A program made the translations under genes and the position numbers. Source: Ghiorsea sp. (GTDB lineage: Bacteria; Pseudomonadota; Zetaproteobacteria; Mariprofundales; Mariprofundaceae). From it: 64,000 bases of DNA. The notes under the pieces are model-generated. The model had not been told where the DNA came from and searched no databases. It was given only the letters and a program-made list of their open reading frames with translations. Of this stretch, positions 28,001 to 39,000 are shown one piece after another; position 1 is the first letter of the stretch, and each line of letters opens with the position of its first letter. The stretch spans positions 1-64,000 of the forward strand of contig JALWRX010000029.1 in NCBI GenBank assembly GCA_027080505.1, read 5' to 3'.

Positions 28001-29950
28001 ATGAGCCAAGATAATATTGAATCTACGTTAGAAGAAACTCGTATATTTCATCCACCAGCATCCGATAGTGCTTTTGCTTCATTGGCAGACAGACAAGCTT
28101 TATGCGATAAATTTGAGGCTGATTTTGAAGGCACTTGGGCTGACTTGGCAAAAAAAGAACTAACTTGGCAAAAGCCATTTTTAACCGTTTTAAACAGTGA
28201 CAAACCACCATTTTATCAATGGTTTGAAGATGGTAATATTAACGTATCTGAAAACTGTATCGATAGGCATGTAGCTAACGGGCTTGGTGAACGCACAGCT
28301 ATTATTTGGGAAGGTGAGCCTGGTGATGTGCGCCATATTTCATACGCAGAACTATTGCGTGAGGTCAGCAAGGCAGCCAATGGTTTAAAAGAGCTGGGTA
28401 TCAACAAAGGTGACCGCGTAGTGATTTATATGCCTATGATTCCTGAAGCTGCATTTGCCATGTTGGCATGTGCACGAATTGGCGCAACGCACTCCGTCGT
28501 CTTTGGTGGTTTTTCCGCTCAAGCCCTTCAAGACCGTATTGAAGATGCAGGGGCAAAGTTGGTGATTACTGCTGATGGTGGTTATCGCCGTGGCAAAGTA
28601 TTTAATCTTAAAGACAGCGTAGATACAGCCACTCAAGAAGGATGTGTAAGCCTTGAACATGTCTTGGTGGTCAAGCGCGGCAACAATGATATTGCTTGGC
28701 ATGAAAAAGATGTATGGTGGCATGAGTTGTGTGATAAACAGTCCGAAAACTGCCAACCCACCACCATTGAAGCTGAACACCCACTATTTATCCTTTATAC
28801 TTCAGGCTCCACGGGCAAGCCCAAAGGTATTGTTCACAGCACTGGTGGTTATCTATTGTGGGCGCATTTAACCATGCAATACAGCTTTGATTTTAGACCT
28901 GAATCGGATGTATTTTGGTGTACGGCTGATGTGGGTTGGATTACAGGACACTCCTATTCAGTGTATGGTCCACTATCCAATGGTGGCACAACCGTGATGT
29001 ATGAAGGCACACCCACTTATCCTGATGCGGGTCGTTTCTGGAAAATTTGCCAAGACCATCAAGTATCTATTTTTTACACCGCACCCACAGCTATTCGTGC
29101 GCTAAACAAAGCAGGTGATAAATTCCCTAATGCTTATGATTTATCCAAGTTGCGCGTACTCGGCACAGTGGGAGAACCGATTAACCCCGAAGCATGGATG
29201 TGGTATCATGAAGTGATTGGTGGTGGTCGTTGCCCCATCGTGGATACATGGTGGCAAACCGAAACAGGTGGACACATGCTTGCACCTATGCCGTTTGCCG
29301 TACCTACCAAGCCTGGCTCTGCCACACTGCCGTTACCCGGTGTGTTTGCTGATATTGTGGATGAAACAGGTGCACCTGTTGCCCAAGGTGGCGGCTTATT
29401 GGTGCTCACCAAACCTTGGCCATCTATGTTACGCGGCATTTGGGGTGATGATGCCCGTTTTGTTGAAACCTACTGGCAGGATTTTGTTGACCAAGGCTAT
29501 TATTTGGCGGGCGATAGCGCACGCAAAGATGAAGATGGTTATTTCTGGATTATGGGGCGCGTGGATGATGTACTGAATGTATCAGGGCATCGTCTGGGCA
29601 CTATGGAAATTGAGTCGGCATTGGTCTCACATGATGCGGTGGCTGAAGCTGCTGTGGTGGGTCGCCCCGATGACATCAAAGGTGAAGGTATTTTTGCTTT
29701 TGTGATTCTTAAAGTGGATGCCAGCGAAACACTGGAACAAGAACTACGCCAACACGTTGCCAAAGAAATTGGTGCCATCGCCAAACCCGATGTCATTCGT
29801 TTTACGGATGTGTTACCCAAAACACGTTCGGGTAAAATTATGCGTCGATTGCTTAGGGACATTGCCGCAGGGCGCGACATCACTTCGGATATTTCTACCT
29901 TGGAAGACCAGTCTGTCATCGCTAAGCTTCAAGGGAAACGCCTATCGTAA
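28001..29950 (+). CDS. acs: Acetyl-CoA synthetase
   Basis: [42 protein letters not shown]-terminal [19 protein letters not shown]. Confidence 0.97.
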   Translation: MSQDNIESTLEETRIFHPPASDSAFASLADRQALCDKFEADFEGTWADLAKKELTWQKPFLTVLNSDKPPFYQWFEDGNINVSENCIDRHVANGLGERTAIIWEGEPGDVRHISYAELLREVSKAANGLKELGINKGDRVVIYMPMIPEAAFAMLACARIGATHSVVFGGFSAQALQDRIEDAGAKLVITADGGYRRGKVFNLKDSVDTATQEGCVSLEHVLVVKRGNNDIAWHEKDVWWHELCDKQSENCQPTTIEAEHPLFILYTSGSTGKPKGIVHSTGGYLLWAHLTMQYSFDFRPESDVFWCTADVGWITGHSYSVYGPLSNGGTTVMYEGTPTYPDAGRFWKICQDHQVSIFYTAPTAIRALNKAGDKFPNAYDLSKLRVLGTVGEPINPEAWMWYHEVIGGGRCPIVDTWWQTETGGHMLAPMPFAVPTKPGSATLPLPGVFADIVDETGAPVAQGGGLLVLTKPWPSMLRGIWGDDARFVETYWQDFVDQGYYLAGDSARKDEDGYFWIMGRVDDVLNVSGHRLGTMEIESALVSHDAVAEAAVVGRPDDIKGEGIFAFVILKVDASETLEQELRQHVAKEIGAIAKPDVIRFTDVLPKTRSGKIMRRLLRDIAAGRDITSDISTLEDQSVIAKLQGKRLS

Positions 29951-29994
29951 CTGAACATTCAGTTTACCACGCACCCATTGCCAAACCGTCGGCA

Positions 29995-32433
29995 GTGGGT
30001 CGTGTGTATTTATCTGTCTCTGGCGTATTGCTGCTGCTTTTGATTGCATGGCATTATTCCATTCAAGTCACAGCGCATAACACCGCACGCAATCAAGTCA
30101 CCGCATGGCTACAAAACATGGGCGCAAGTGCAGAACAAGTTGATTTCCGCATGTTGCGTGGTGCATTAACCATTAACAATATCAAAGCAAGCTATTTGGG
30201 TGGCGATGTATTCATTGAACAACTTTTTATCAAAGGTAACCCTGCATCTATCAGCAGCGAACACCCCTTATTACAGCAAGTGGTTATCAAACATGCATCG
30301 TATGATGCAAATGGGCTAAACAAAACATGGCAAGCAGAGCACATCACCTTCCCCGATACACTTGCGCGTATTTTTTATCATGCAAAACGTGTACAGCTTA
30401 TCGAAAGTGACATCCAACATATCTTGGATATGCCTAAACTTTGGGTTGAACAACTCACCATATCTGGCTCAGCCAAGCAACGACATATCACAGCTCAAGG
30501 TTTTTTAGGAGCCACCGCCAACACATGGCAAATGAATAGCATTGTGCCAACCCAAAGCCAACAGCAAACGGGACATATCACTTCGCAATATCACGGCATT
30601 AACAGTGACATAAATTGGACAGGTTTTTGGTTGACGAAAAACCTTAACATACACGTGCAGCAACAGCGTCAAAAAAAATCACTGCAACTCAATATCACCC
30701 AAGAAGATAAGCAATGGAGCACACAGTTTACGGCTCATGATTGGGACATTGTCCGCCCTGACTTGCAAACCAGCATCACAGGGCAAGGTAACATCATCAA
30801 ACAAGGCAAAACATGGCTAATCAACAGCCCCAAACTTAACTTTAACGATACCAGCCTCCAACAATTACAAAGTGAAGTCAGCAAAGGCACAGCACACAAT
30901 ATTCATATCAATACCGCAAAGCAGCAAATCGCCATAAAAAGCCTTCTCATTCAAGATGCTACATTCACCATAGACACATATAGCGCAACCAAGCTCAATC
31001 ATGGCTGGCATATCAACCTCGATAACCTCAGCCTAATTGATCTGCAACCCACATTATTAGTGCAAGGCTCACCCATCACATTCCCTGCACTTAATGGTTA
31101 TGCTAAAATAGAAAATAATCAGCTTGAGTTTGATGTATCAGGAGAAAGTGCCAATGAACAATTCGTACGCATAAAAAGCAAGAAGGATAAAATCTATCTC
31201 ACCGCAAAGAAAGTACCTTTGCGTTTGCTACGAAACCTTCTTCCTCAACCTTTACAAGAAAAGGCTTTAACATTGCAAGGAGACACAAAACTTCAGCTTA
31301 CCATAAAACCTAAACAACAATGGCAAACAACAGGGCAAGTCAACATACGTAATATGTACCTTGCATCAAAGAACCAAGCATTTAAGGCTTCTACATTCGA
31401 TTTACAAATCCAACATGCCAACCTACAAGGTGTCCAACAAGCAACGGCTACTGCCAAGCAATGGGTCATGCAGCTACCACTAACTCCCCGCCAAGCATGG
31501 GAAACACCATCACATTTAGAAGATTGGCTGCGTATTCCTTGGCAACTACAAAGTGTACAACTTCAAAATGGTTACATTAATATCGGTGGTGAACAGCCAT
31601 GGTTTAGCCAAGCCAACCTGCAGATTTCCAACTGGCAAAGCAAGGACACCAGTTTAACTTTTCAAAGTGACTTTGGGCTATCCAAGCTCAACACCACCAT
31701 GCTACTACAACCTGATGCACAACACATGATGCAGTGGAAGAAAGTTCAGTTATCCATACAACATGCAAATCTGTTTACACTATCACCTTGGTTATCTTTT
31801 TCAGGTTTCCCTACACCCAACAAAGGTCAAATCAGCATACAAATGCAAGCAAGCAAAGACCCCAACATTCAAGGAAAAGCTGATATATTATTCAATCACT
31901 TACAATGCACCGCCTTAAATGCACAAAATGACTTCCTGCTACAAGCAACTGGGCAAACAGGACAAGCCATTATTCAACACATCAGCCGCAATCATCAAAT
32001 TGTTTACCACCTCAATTTTCAAGGCAAAGCAACACAAGATTTAGGACAGGTCGTAGGACAAGCTCTATTACAAGCAACCATCAACAAACTTAACCATGCA
32101 AAAAAACCTAAGCTCCATAATGAACAACGCAAAGCTTTAGGCAGTATTCGTATCCATCAAAATGACCCTTTATCCCATAATGAACGGACTCGCTTACGCC
32201 AAATGATAAAACGGACAAAAAGGCATGGCTGGCATGTCGAACTACTACCTGACTTAGGTACTTCTGACCTTACCACGCAGCTCAAAACACAAATCTACCA
32301 AACACAAGCGATGATTAAGCATTTCATGTCCAAACGCGGCATCAAACCACAACATATTTACCTTATCGCCGCCCAAAACAAACATCATAGTACCAGTAGC
32401 ACTGCTTCCATTCATATTCATTTGGTGAAATAA
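29995..32433 (+). CDS. Large membrane-anchored protein, possibly YdbH/AsmA-like
   Basis: One N-terminal TM and long beta-rich repetitive periplasmic region; family call from overall look only. GTG start, uncertain. Confidence 0.5.
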   Translation: MGRVYLSVSGVLLLLLIAWHYSIQVTAHNTARNQVTAWLQNMGASAEQVDFRMLRGALTINNIKASYLGGDVFIEQLFIKGNPASISSEHPLLQQVVIKHASYDANGLNKTWQAEHITFPDTLARIFYHAKRVQLIESDIQHILDMPKLWVEQLTISGSAKQRHITAQGFLGATANTWQMNSIVPTQSQQQTGHITSQYHGINSDINWTGFWLTKNLNIHVQQQRQKKSLQLNITQEDKQWSTQFTAHDWDIVRPDLQTSITGQGNIIKQGKTWLINSPKLNFNDTSLQQLQSEVSKGTAHNIHINTAKQQIAIKSLLIQDATFTIDTYSATKLNHGWHINLDNLSLIDLQPTLLVQGSPITFPALNGYAKIENNQLEFDVSGESANEQFVRIKSKKDKIYLTAKKVPLRLLRNLLPQPLQEKALTLQGDTKLQLTIKPKQQWQTTGQVNIRNMYLASKNQAFKASTFDLQIQHANLQGVQQATATAKQWVMQLPLTPRQAWETPSHLEDWLRIPWQLQSVQLQNGYINIGGEQPWFSQANLQISNWQSKDTSLTFQSDFGLSKLNTTMLLQPDAQHMMQWKKVQLSIQHANLFTLSPWLSFSGFPTPNKGQISIQMQASKDPNIQGKADILFNHLQCTALNAQNDFLLQATGQTGQAIIQHISRNHQIVYHLNFQGKATQDLGQVVGQALLQATINKLNHAKKPKLHNEQRKALGSIRIHQNDPLSHNERTRLRQMIKRTKRHGWHVELLPDLGTSDLTTQLKTQIYQTQAMIKHFMSKRGIKPQHIYLIAAQNKHHSTSSTASIHIHLVK

Positions 32434-32540
32434 GTGTGTTAAAAAATAAAGTGTAAGGAAAAGCTTGCAACACAAGCCCAATCACACTAGAAATCGCCAC
32501 TCTGAAAAAAAGCGGTCTTTTTTTACTGCTTCTTTTGATT

Positions 32541-32616
32541 GGCTCGATAGCTCAGTCGGTAGAGCAAGGGATTGAAAATCCCTGTGTCCCTGGTTCGATT
32601 CCAGGTCGAGCCACCA
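32541..32616 (+). tRNA. tRNA-Phe(GAA)
   Basis: GGCTCGA TA GCTC AGTCGGTA GAGC A AGGGA TTGAAAA TCCCT ... CTGG TTCGATT CCAG GTCGAGCCACCA. Confidence 0.96.
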
Positions 32617-32642
32617 TTACAATGCCTAGCAGAGGGCAATAG

Positions 32643-32674
32643 AAGCCAACATACTTATGTATGTTGGCTTTTTA
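32643..32674 (+). terminator. Intrinsic terminator after tRNA-Phe
   Basis: AAGCCAACATAC-TTAT-GTATGTTGGCTTTTTATTTT. Confidence 0.85.
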
Positions 32675-32889
32675 TTTTCAAATCCTGTATTTAAAAACAA
32701 GACAAGTACACTCAAACTCATTAAGAGCATTGAAACTTTTAGACCATTTATTATCAGTCGAAATAGAATATTTGCGAACATTATTTTCCAATATTGTACA
32801 ACTTATGCAAAAACTGTCGCTAATGAACACAGAAGACTAAACGTTAAGTTTGAAAAAGAGGGGGAAACCAAAAGGTTATCACAAAAAAA

Positions 32890-32911
32890 TGGTGGGCCTA
32901 GCTCTATCGAA
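32890..32911. repeat. Candidate left attachment site (degenerate tRNA-Ala 3' end)
   Basis: TGGTGG-GCCTAGCtctATCGAA vs TGGTGGAGCCTAGCgggATCGAA; about 19 of 23 positions, same orientation as right copy. Confidence 0.6.
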
Positions 32912-32964
32912 TACTCAATGTAAGCATCTAAAAACAAAAATAGTTATTATAAACCACTGTTCAA

Positions 32965-32992
32965 TATACCGTCATATGTACCGTCAATTTAA
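32965..32992. repeat. Left copy of island-end direct repeat
   Basis: TATACCGTCATATGTACCGTCAATTTAA, 26/28 identical to 50641-50668. Confidence 0.85.
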
Positions 32993-33005
32993 AATTGACT
33001 CCACA

Positions 33006-33302
33006 CTACTTATTATTAATCAGCTCCAAGATATCGTTCAATGCTTCTTTTGCATCAGCACTAAGTGACTTATGAGTAACAATCATATTCAAAGCCTCAG
33101 GAAGGCTAATACCTACTTCTTTACAGGCTCTTATAAGTTTCCAATCGTTGAGAACCCTTTTCCCCGACCTGTAACTTGAGACATTTCCCTTGTTGTCATT
33201 TAACCACTCTGCAAGTTCGACATCAGTTGAGAAACCCAATTTCTCTTTTACTTTATCAAACACTTCGTTTACAAACTGTAAGTACTTATCATGCCTCTTC
33301 AT
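33006..33302 (-). CDS. Phage CI-repressor-like HTH protein
   Basis: Start MKRHDKYLQF after AGGAGGAGAA; FSTDVELAEWLNDNKGNVSSYRSGKRVLNDWKLIRACKEVGISLPEAL. Confidence 0.65.
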   Translation of the reverse strand: MKRHDKYLQFVNEVFDKVKEKLGFSTDVELAEWLNDNKGNVSSYRSGKRVLNDWKLIRACKEVGISLPEALNMIVTHKSLSADAKEALNDILELINNK

Positions 33303-33412
33303 TTCTCCTCCTTTTTTCCATAACGAACCATAACTAAAGTTTTCTTCTTGACAACTGTATTTCATGCTCAATAGTTGTTCGTAAGTTTTCACAATGAAAA
33401 CAAGGAGAGCTT

Positions 33413-33613
33413 ATGTCAAAAGAAATAAATCACGAAGAATTGCTACGGCTTCCAGCCGTACTACAAATCATTCCCGTTTCTCGAAGCCATTGGTGGGAAG
33501 GCGTGAAATCTAAGAAATATCCACAGCCCATCAAACTTGGACCAAAAATAACCGTGTGGAAAAGGTCAGATATTCAACAATTGATTTTAGAGCTTTCGGA
33601 GGGGTCAGGATGA
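33413..33613 (+). CDS. AlpA-like phage/island regulatory protein
   Basis: LLRLPAVLQIIPVSRSHWWEGVKSKKYPQPIKLGPKITVWKRSDIQQLI. Confidence 0.8.
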   Translation: MSKEINHEELLRLPAVLQIIPVSRSHWWEGVKSKKYPQPIKLGPKITVWKRSDIQQLILELSEGSG

Positions 33614-33810
33614 CAATCAATCCAATTTCTATCTCAATAAATGAAATCTCATCCCAACCTCAAATAATGAATTTACGGAAGGTATTGGCTGCGTATGCCT
33701 ACCGTTTTTTGTTTAGTACCTACCGCGCTCTGTCACCCGCTTTTTTGAGCGGGTTAAACAGAGCGCGGAACCGCTCCACCACATTATTGATGGAGACACA
33801 GCCATGGTAA
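33610..33810 (+). CDS. Small hypothetical ORF (66 aa) spanning a long inverted repeat; coding status uncertain
   Basis: ATGA overlap with alpA-like gene, but contains the 33723-33768 hairpin. Confidence 0.35.
   Translation: MTINPISISINEISSQPQIMNLRKVLAAYAYRFLFSTYRALSPAFLSGLNRARNRSTTLLMETQPW
33723..33768. repeat. Strong two-stage inverted repeat
   Basis: CCGCGCTCTGT-c-ACCCGCT-tttttg-AGCGGGT-taa-ACAGAGCGCGG (11 bp outer, 7 bp inner stem). Confidence 0.9.
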
Positions 33811-34076
33811 CACGCAGTGAGGCAAGCGCAGGGTTTAATGCAGCAAGTGAAGTGACCAAAATCAAAAGAGCACGTGGCGAAAGGCGTAGAAAAGGTCGAA
33901 ACTATAAGTCAAAGCTTGATCGGTATCGCTCCGAGCTGGTTTCACTTTATCACGCGGGTGCAAGTTGCGAAGATTTAGCTTATTGGCTAAAAACTCAAAA
34001 GAAAGTTTCAGCACATTCAACAACTGTGATGCGCTATTTATATGGGTTACCTGAATTGGTGCGGCGTAATGGTTAG
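33804..34076 (+). CDS. Small basic hypothetical protein, HTH-like C-terminus
   Basis: RARGERRRKGRNYKSKLDRYRSELVSLYHAGASCEDLAYWLKTQKKVSAHSTTVMRYL. Confidence 0.6.
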   Translation: MVTRSEASAGFNAASEVTKIKRARGERRRKGRNYKSKLDRYRSELVSLYHAGASCEDLAYWLKTQKKVSAHSTTVMRYLYGLPELVRRNG

Positions 34077-34965
34077 TTTCCGTTCTTCAAAAAACCAAGC
34101 AGCGCATCTCATTAAGCAAAAATTAGCTCTAAATACGCCTCGACATGGCAATCAGAAAGATGGTTTAATTCACGGTCAAGCTACTGCAGATCGTTACGCA
34201 CAAGCATTGAAAAATGTTTCGGATTGGATGAAGTCCAATAATCTACTGGACGGCTTAACAAACATTACCTCCAATCAAGCCCAGGCATATCTAGATGAAA
34301 GAACTGAACAAATCATGCAAAAAACTTTGAACACAGAAAGACGAGCCTTAGAAACAGTGCTTAATGCAAAGATTCCAGCAGTACGCTCTCTGATTAGTTC
34401 TACCAACAAGCATAAAGGCTACGAACCCAATCAAGTTCATTTGATTATGACACGAATGAAAGAGCATAATACCTTGGCTACCCAAATCGCCCAAGCTTCG
34501 GGTGTTCGAGCCCATGAATTGCTAACACTGCGAGAATCGCATGAAAGAGAGGCATCCACACATCGTGAATGGTCAAAAGAACGCTTTGCTGGTCGTGAAA
34601 ATCAGTATATTTATACTGTCAAAGGAAAAGGCGGCTTAATTCGAGAGGTTTCCATTCCCGAACACCTGCATCAACAATTGCAATCGGTAAGGCTTGAAAA
34701 ACCAAGGATTATGATTGATAGAGGTATTAAATATGAATCTTTTTATACAGTCGGTGGTGGGCAAGCTTGGAGCAAATCTTTCTCCACCCTATCAAAAAAA
34801 GAACTGGGTTGGTCAGATGGCGCTCATGCACTACGCCACAACTATGCTCGTGCGAGGATGGAAGAGCTTCAATCCAGAGGATATAATTATTACCATGCCC
34901 GCAAAATTATTAGCCAAGAGATGGGGCACTTTAGGGGCGATATCACTGAGATTTACTTGAAATAA
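34069..34965 (+). CDS. Second tyrosine recombinase/integrase-like protein
   Basis: ASGVRAHELLTL (Arg I), TVKGKGGLIREV (Lys), HALRHNYARA (HxxR), MGHFRGDITEIYLK (His and Tyr). Confidence 0.8.
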   Translation: MVSFRSSKNQAAHLIKQKLALNTPRHGNQKDGLIHGQATADRYAQALKNVSDWMKSNNLLDGLTNITSNQAQAYLDERTEQIMQKTLNTERRALETVLNAKIPAVRSLISSTNKHKGYEPNQVHLIMTRMKEHNTLATQIAQASGVRAHELLTLRESHEREASTHREWSKERFAGRENQYIYTVKGKGGLIREVSIPEHLHQQLQSVRLEKPRIMIDRGIKYESFYTVGGGQAWSKSFSTLSKKELGWSDGAHALRHNYARARMEELQSRGYNYYHARKIISQEMGHFRGDITEIYLK

Positions 34966-35004
34966 TTTTCACATTAGCATCAATTTCTTGGAGGTTCATA
35001 TTAA

Positions 35005-35685
35005 ATGTTGAACAAATTATTCTCTTTTATTAAAAGTAAGGAACAATCACAAAAAGAAACTTTTGAATATATCTTACAAATTGCCAACAATATCTCACAA
35101 GAGAATCCAAAAGAGTTACTTAATTTAATCAAATTATTGGGACAAAAAACACAAGCCGAACAACTTTTATATATCCTAAAGCATAAAAATGGTCACCATA
35201 TGAGGGCAATAAGCAGAAGGAACATATGGTTTAGCCCATCAACACGCTTTGGGATAGAATCTAAAACGCTTTCTGAAGTGTTTTTACAACTACCCAACAA
35301 TGATAAAATATCATTAGGTGATGATTTAGTAATAACAAACCCTTGGGAAAGAAGTAGAATGCAAGCTGCATTGATTCATCACGGGCAAAGCAGGAATAGA
35401 GGAGCTTGGAAACAGGACAGTAATCATTACACCGTATTATGGAAGCCTCTAAACATTATTTGGGTTGAAAATGGAAACCACTCTATAGCTGCTGGAATTA
35501 TACAGGGTGATGGAACTTTAGTTCCATCTGAAACATACGATATATCACCCATATATGACTACATTAAATGTGATGGAAATCATTTTATCGATATAGAACA
35601 AAACAAAGTAATTGGAAATGTGCGGAATATTGAGTTTGCTGCAATTTTTGAAATAGGCAGACTCCTAAGAGATGTTAATAAATAA
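35005..35685 (+). CDS. Hypothetical protein, unknown function
   Basis: 226 aa ORF preceded by TTGGAGGTTC Shine-Dalgarno-like sequence; conserved-looking segments NPWERSRMQAALIHHGQSRNRGAWKQDSNHYTVLWKPLNIIWVENGNHSIAAGI. Confidence 0.65.
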   Translation: MLNKLFSFIKSKEQSQKETFEYILQIANNISQENPKELLNLIKLLGQKTQAEQLLYILKHKNGHHMRAISRRNIWFSPSTRFGIESKTLSEVFLQLPNNDKISLGDDLVITNPWERSRMQAALIHHGQSRNRGAWKQDSNHYTVLWKPLNIIWVENGNHSIAAGIIQGDGTLVPSETYDISPIYDYIKCDGNHFIDIEQNKVIGNVRNIEFAAIFEIGRLLRDVNK

Positions 35686-35800
35686 ACAGCACCTTAAAGG
35701 TACTAATTATTTTTTCTCTGAGCTTACACCTACAACCAAGCTTAAAAGGTTGATGTCGTTACCAAACTACTACATTGTTCTACTTATTAAAGGAGATACC

Positions 35801-35878
35801 ATGGATTTTATGACTGCAGCAATACTATCAGGCTTTGTATACGGCACATTAAAAAATGGTTTGATGCTTACAAATTAA
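35801..35878 (+). CDS. Putative 25-aa hydrophobic peptide or truncated gene remnant
   Basis: MDFMTAAILSGFVYGTLKNGLMLTN preceded by AAAGGAGATACC. Confidence 0.4.
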   Translation: MDFMTAAILSGFVYGTLKNGLMLTN

Positions 35879-36044
35879 AACCGAACTTGTGTATTCTTAT
35901 GAAAAAGCCCACCCACTCTTGTAAAATACCCATCAAATATGATTCAAAAAATCCACTAAATATTTTTTCACAATGAACATTAAGTTTCACAAATTGAAAA
36001 GTACCCATATTTAAACTACTCTCGCCGTGGGCTGGAGGGCTTAC

Positions 36045-39000
36045 ATGGGTAGTAACGCAAAGTTCAACGAAGACTCAAGAGTAAAAATTCCAACAATTCT
36101 GCACCTAACACGATTAGGCTATGAATACCTCTCGCTTAAAGATGCGAATTGGAATCCTGATACAAATATATTCCCTGACATCTTTCGTGACAGCATTGCC
36201 AAAATAAATCCAAGTATGAATGCGGCAGATATTGACCGCTTGCTTACTGAAATTTCTATCACATTAGACAACGATGATTTGGGTAAAGCCTTTTATGAAA
36301 GGTTAACTCAAAAGTCAGGCATTAAGCTGATCGACTTTGAAGATTTTGATAATAACTCATTTCATGTCGTCACAGAGCTAACCTATAAAAATGGTGATGA
36401 TGAGTTTCGCCCAGATATTATTCTTCTCATCAATGGTATGCCTCTCGCGTTTATCGAGGTCAAAAAACCAAACAATCAAAAAGGTGTGTTGGCTGAACGC
36501 GACAGAATCAATACACGCTTTCAAAACAAAAAATTCCGCCGTTTTGTCAATATCACGCAACTCATGGTCTTCTCAAACAACATGGAATATGACGATGATT
36601 CCCCAGAACCCATTGAAGGCGCATTTTATGCCTCTCCTTCATACCATAAACCTGTGTTCAACTACTTCCGCGAAGAAGAGCATTTAGACCTCGATCGTTT
36701 ATTGAGGCCAGCAGATGAAGCGGTTGAAAACTTTGTGTTAAAAGATACAAACTTAGCGGGCATTAAAGGTAGCCCTGAGTTTTTGACGAACAAAAATCCC
36801 GACTCACCAACCAATCGTATTTGTACATCGCTTTTCAGCCGTGAGCGCTTATCTTTTATCCTTCAATATGCGATTGCCTATGTGAATGAAACCAGCGGCT
36901 TGCAAAAACATATCATGCGCTACCCGCAAATCTTCGCCACAAAAGCGATTGAGAAGAAACTCAATGAGGGTATTCGCAAAGGTATTGTTTGGCATACCCA
37001 GGGTAGCGGGAAAACTGCGCTGGCTTATTACAATGTAAAACACTTAACCGATTATTTCCAAAAGCAGTCGATTATCCCTAAATTTTATTTCATTGTAGAT
37101 AGGCTTGATTTGCTTATTCAAGCGCATAGGGAGTTTACCAGCCGAGGTTTAATCGTTCATACAGTAAGTTCGCGTGATGACTTCGCCAAAGACATTAAAT
37201 CTACAAGCGTGATTCATAACCATTCAGGCAAACTTGAAGTCACAGTGGTAAATATCCAAAAATTCAAAGATGACCCTGATGTAATTAGCACGGATGACTA
37301 TCTGGTGAATATCCAGCGCATCTATTTCTTGGATGAAGTTCACCGCAGTTATAACCCCAAAGGTAGCTTTTTAGCCAACCTTGAGCAGTCGGATAAAAAA
37401 GCCATCAAGATTGGTCTTACAGGTACACCACTACTGGGTGATGAATATAACTCAAAAGCCCTTTTTGGCGATTATATTCACAAGTACTATTACAACGCAT
37501 CCATTGCCGATGGTTATACGTTAAGGCTCATTCGTGAAGAGATTGAGACGAATTATAAGATGACACTTCGCAAAATCCTTGAAGAACTAGAGTTGCAACA
37601 AGGTGATATTGATAAACGCGAACTCTTCGCTCACCATCAATATGTTCAGCCCATGCTCGAATATATTATGGATGATCTTGAAAATAGCAGAGTGGCATTG
37701 GGTGATCATAGCATTGGTGGCATGGTTATTTGTGATAGCTCCAAGCAAGCAAGACAAATGTATGAGATTTTTCAGAATAAGGATTCCAATGTTGTTGATA
37801 TTTCTTCACATACCAAAAGTACCAATCCTCGCATAGATGGTACGCTACCTATGGCAGCAGAACCGCCCAAAGCATATACCGCAACAAAAACAGGAAAGCT
37901 TACATCAGCAGCATTGATTCTTCATGACCATGGCAGCAAGGATGAGCGCAAAGCTTGGGTAGAAGATTTCAAGGCAGGCAAGATTGATATATTGTTTGTT
38001 TACAACATGCTGCTGACTGGCTTTGATGCACCACGCCTTAAAAAATTATACATAGGTCGTCTCATTAAGCGGCATAACTTGCTGCAAGCACTTACCCGTG
38101 TAAACCGCACATACAAAGAGCATCGCTATGGTTATGTGGTGGATTTCGCAGATATTAGCAAGGAATTTGACGCAACGAATCAACTCTATTTTGAGGAGCT
38201 TCAGCAAGAGCTGGGCGATGAAATGGAGCATTATTCCAACTTATTCAAGTCCAAAGAAGAAATTGAACAAGAAATCGAAAGCATTAAAGATATTCTCTGG
38301 GATTTTGACACCGATAATGCCGAGGCTTTCTCACAGCAAATAAGTCAAATTCAAGACAAAAAAGAAGTGCAAGCCATCAAAAAGGCATTGGGTGATGCAA
38401 AAAGCCTGTATAATCTTATTCGTTTGTATGGGCATGATGAGCTTTTGGGTAAAATCGACTTTCAAAAGCTCACAGTGCTCTATCGTGAAGTAAGCAATCA
38501 TTTGGACTTACTGAATCTCAAAGAGAATGTTGAAAGTAGCTCAACCACCAGCAACCTACTCAATGTTGCCCTTGAAGATGTGTTGTTTATGTTCACCAAG
38601 GTGAGCGAAGAAGAGCTGGTATTAGCCGATAAACTGAAAAACACCCTTCGCCAAACCAGAGAAGCCTTGGCTGGCAACTTTGACCAAACAGATCCGAAAT
38701 TTATCAGTTTGAAAGAAGAGTTGGAGCGTTTGTTCAAAAAGAAAAAATTAAGTGAAGTGTCTCAAGAAGAAATGAATGCAAATATTGGCAGCCTAAATAG
38801 CATTTATGATAAAGCAGAAGAACTTAATCGACACAACGCACAACTTAAAGCGAAATACCAAGGCGATGTGAAATATACGCGTATCCATAAACGCCTTGTG
38901 GCACGAGGCATTGCAGAGCATGAACGGCGTATCTTTGAAGCATTAAATGCGGTGAAAGAGCAAGCCGATGACCAAGTTTTACAAAACACGCAGATATTGG

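Noticed and set aside
28385-28780. 131-aa minus-strand ORF
   Set aside because: Antisense within acs; composition reflects the overlapping gene.
32657-32923. 88-aa ORF after tRNA-Phe
   Set aside because: Begins within the tRNA terminator, no ribosome-binding site, and runs across the candidate att site.
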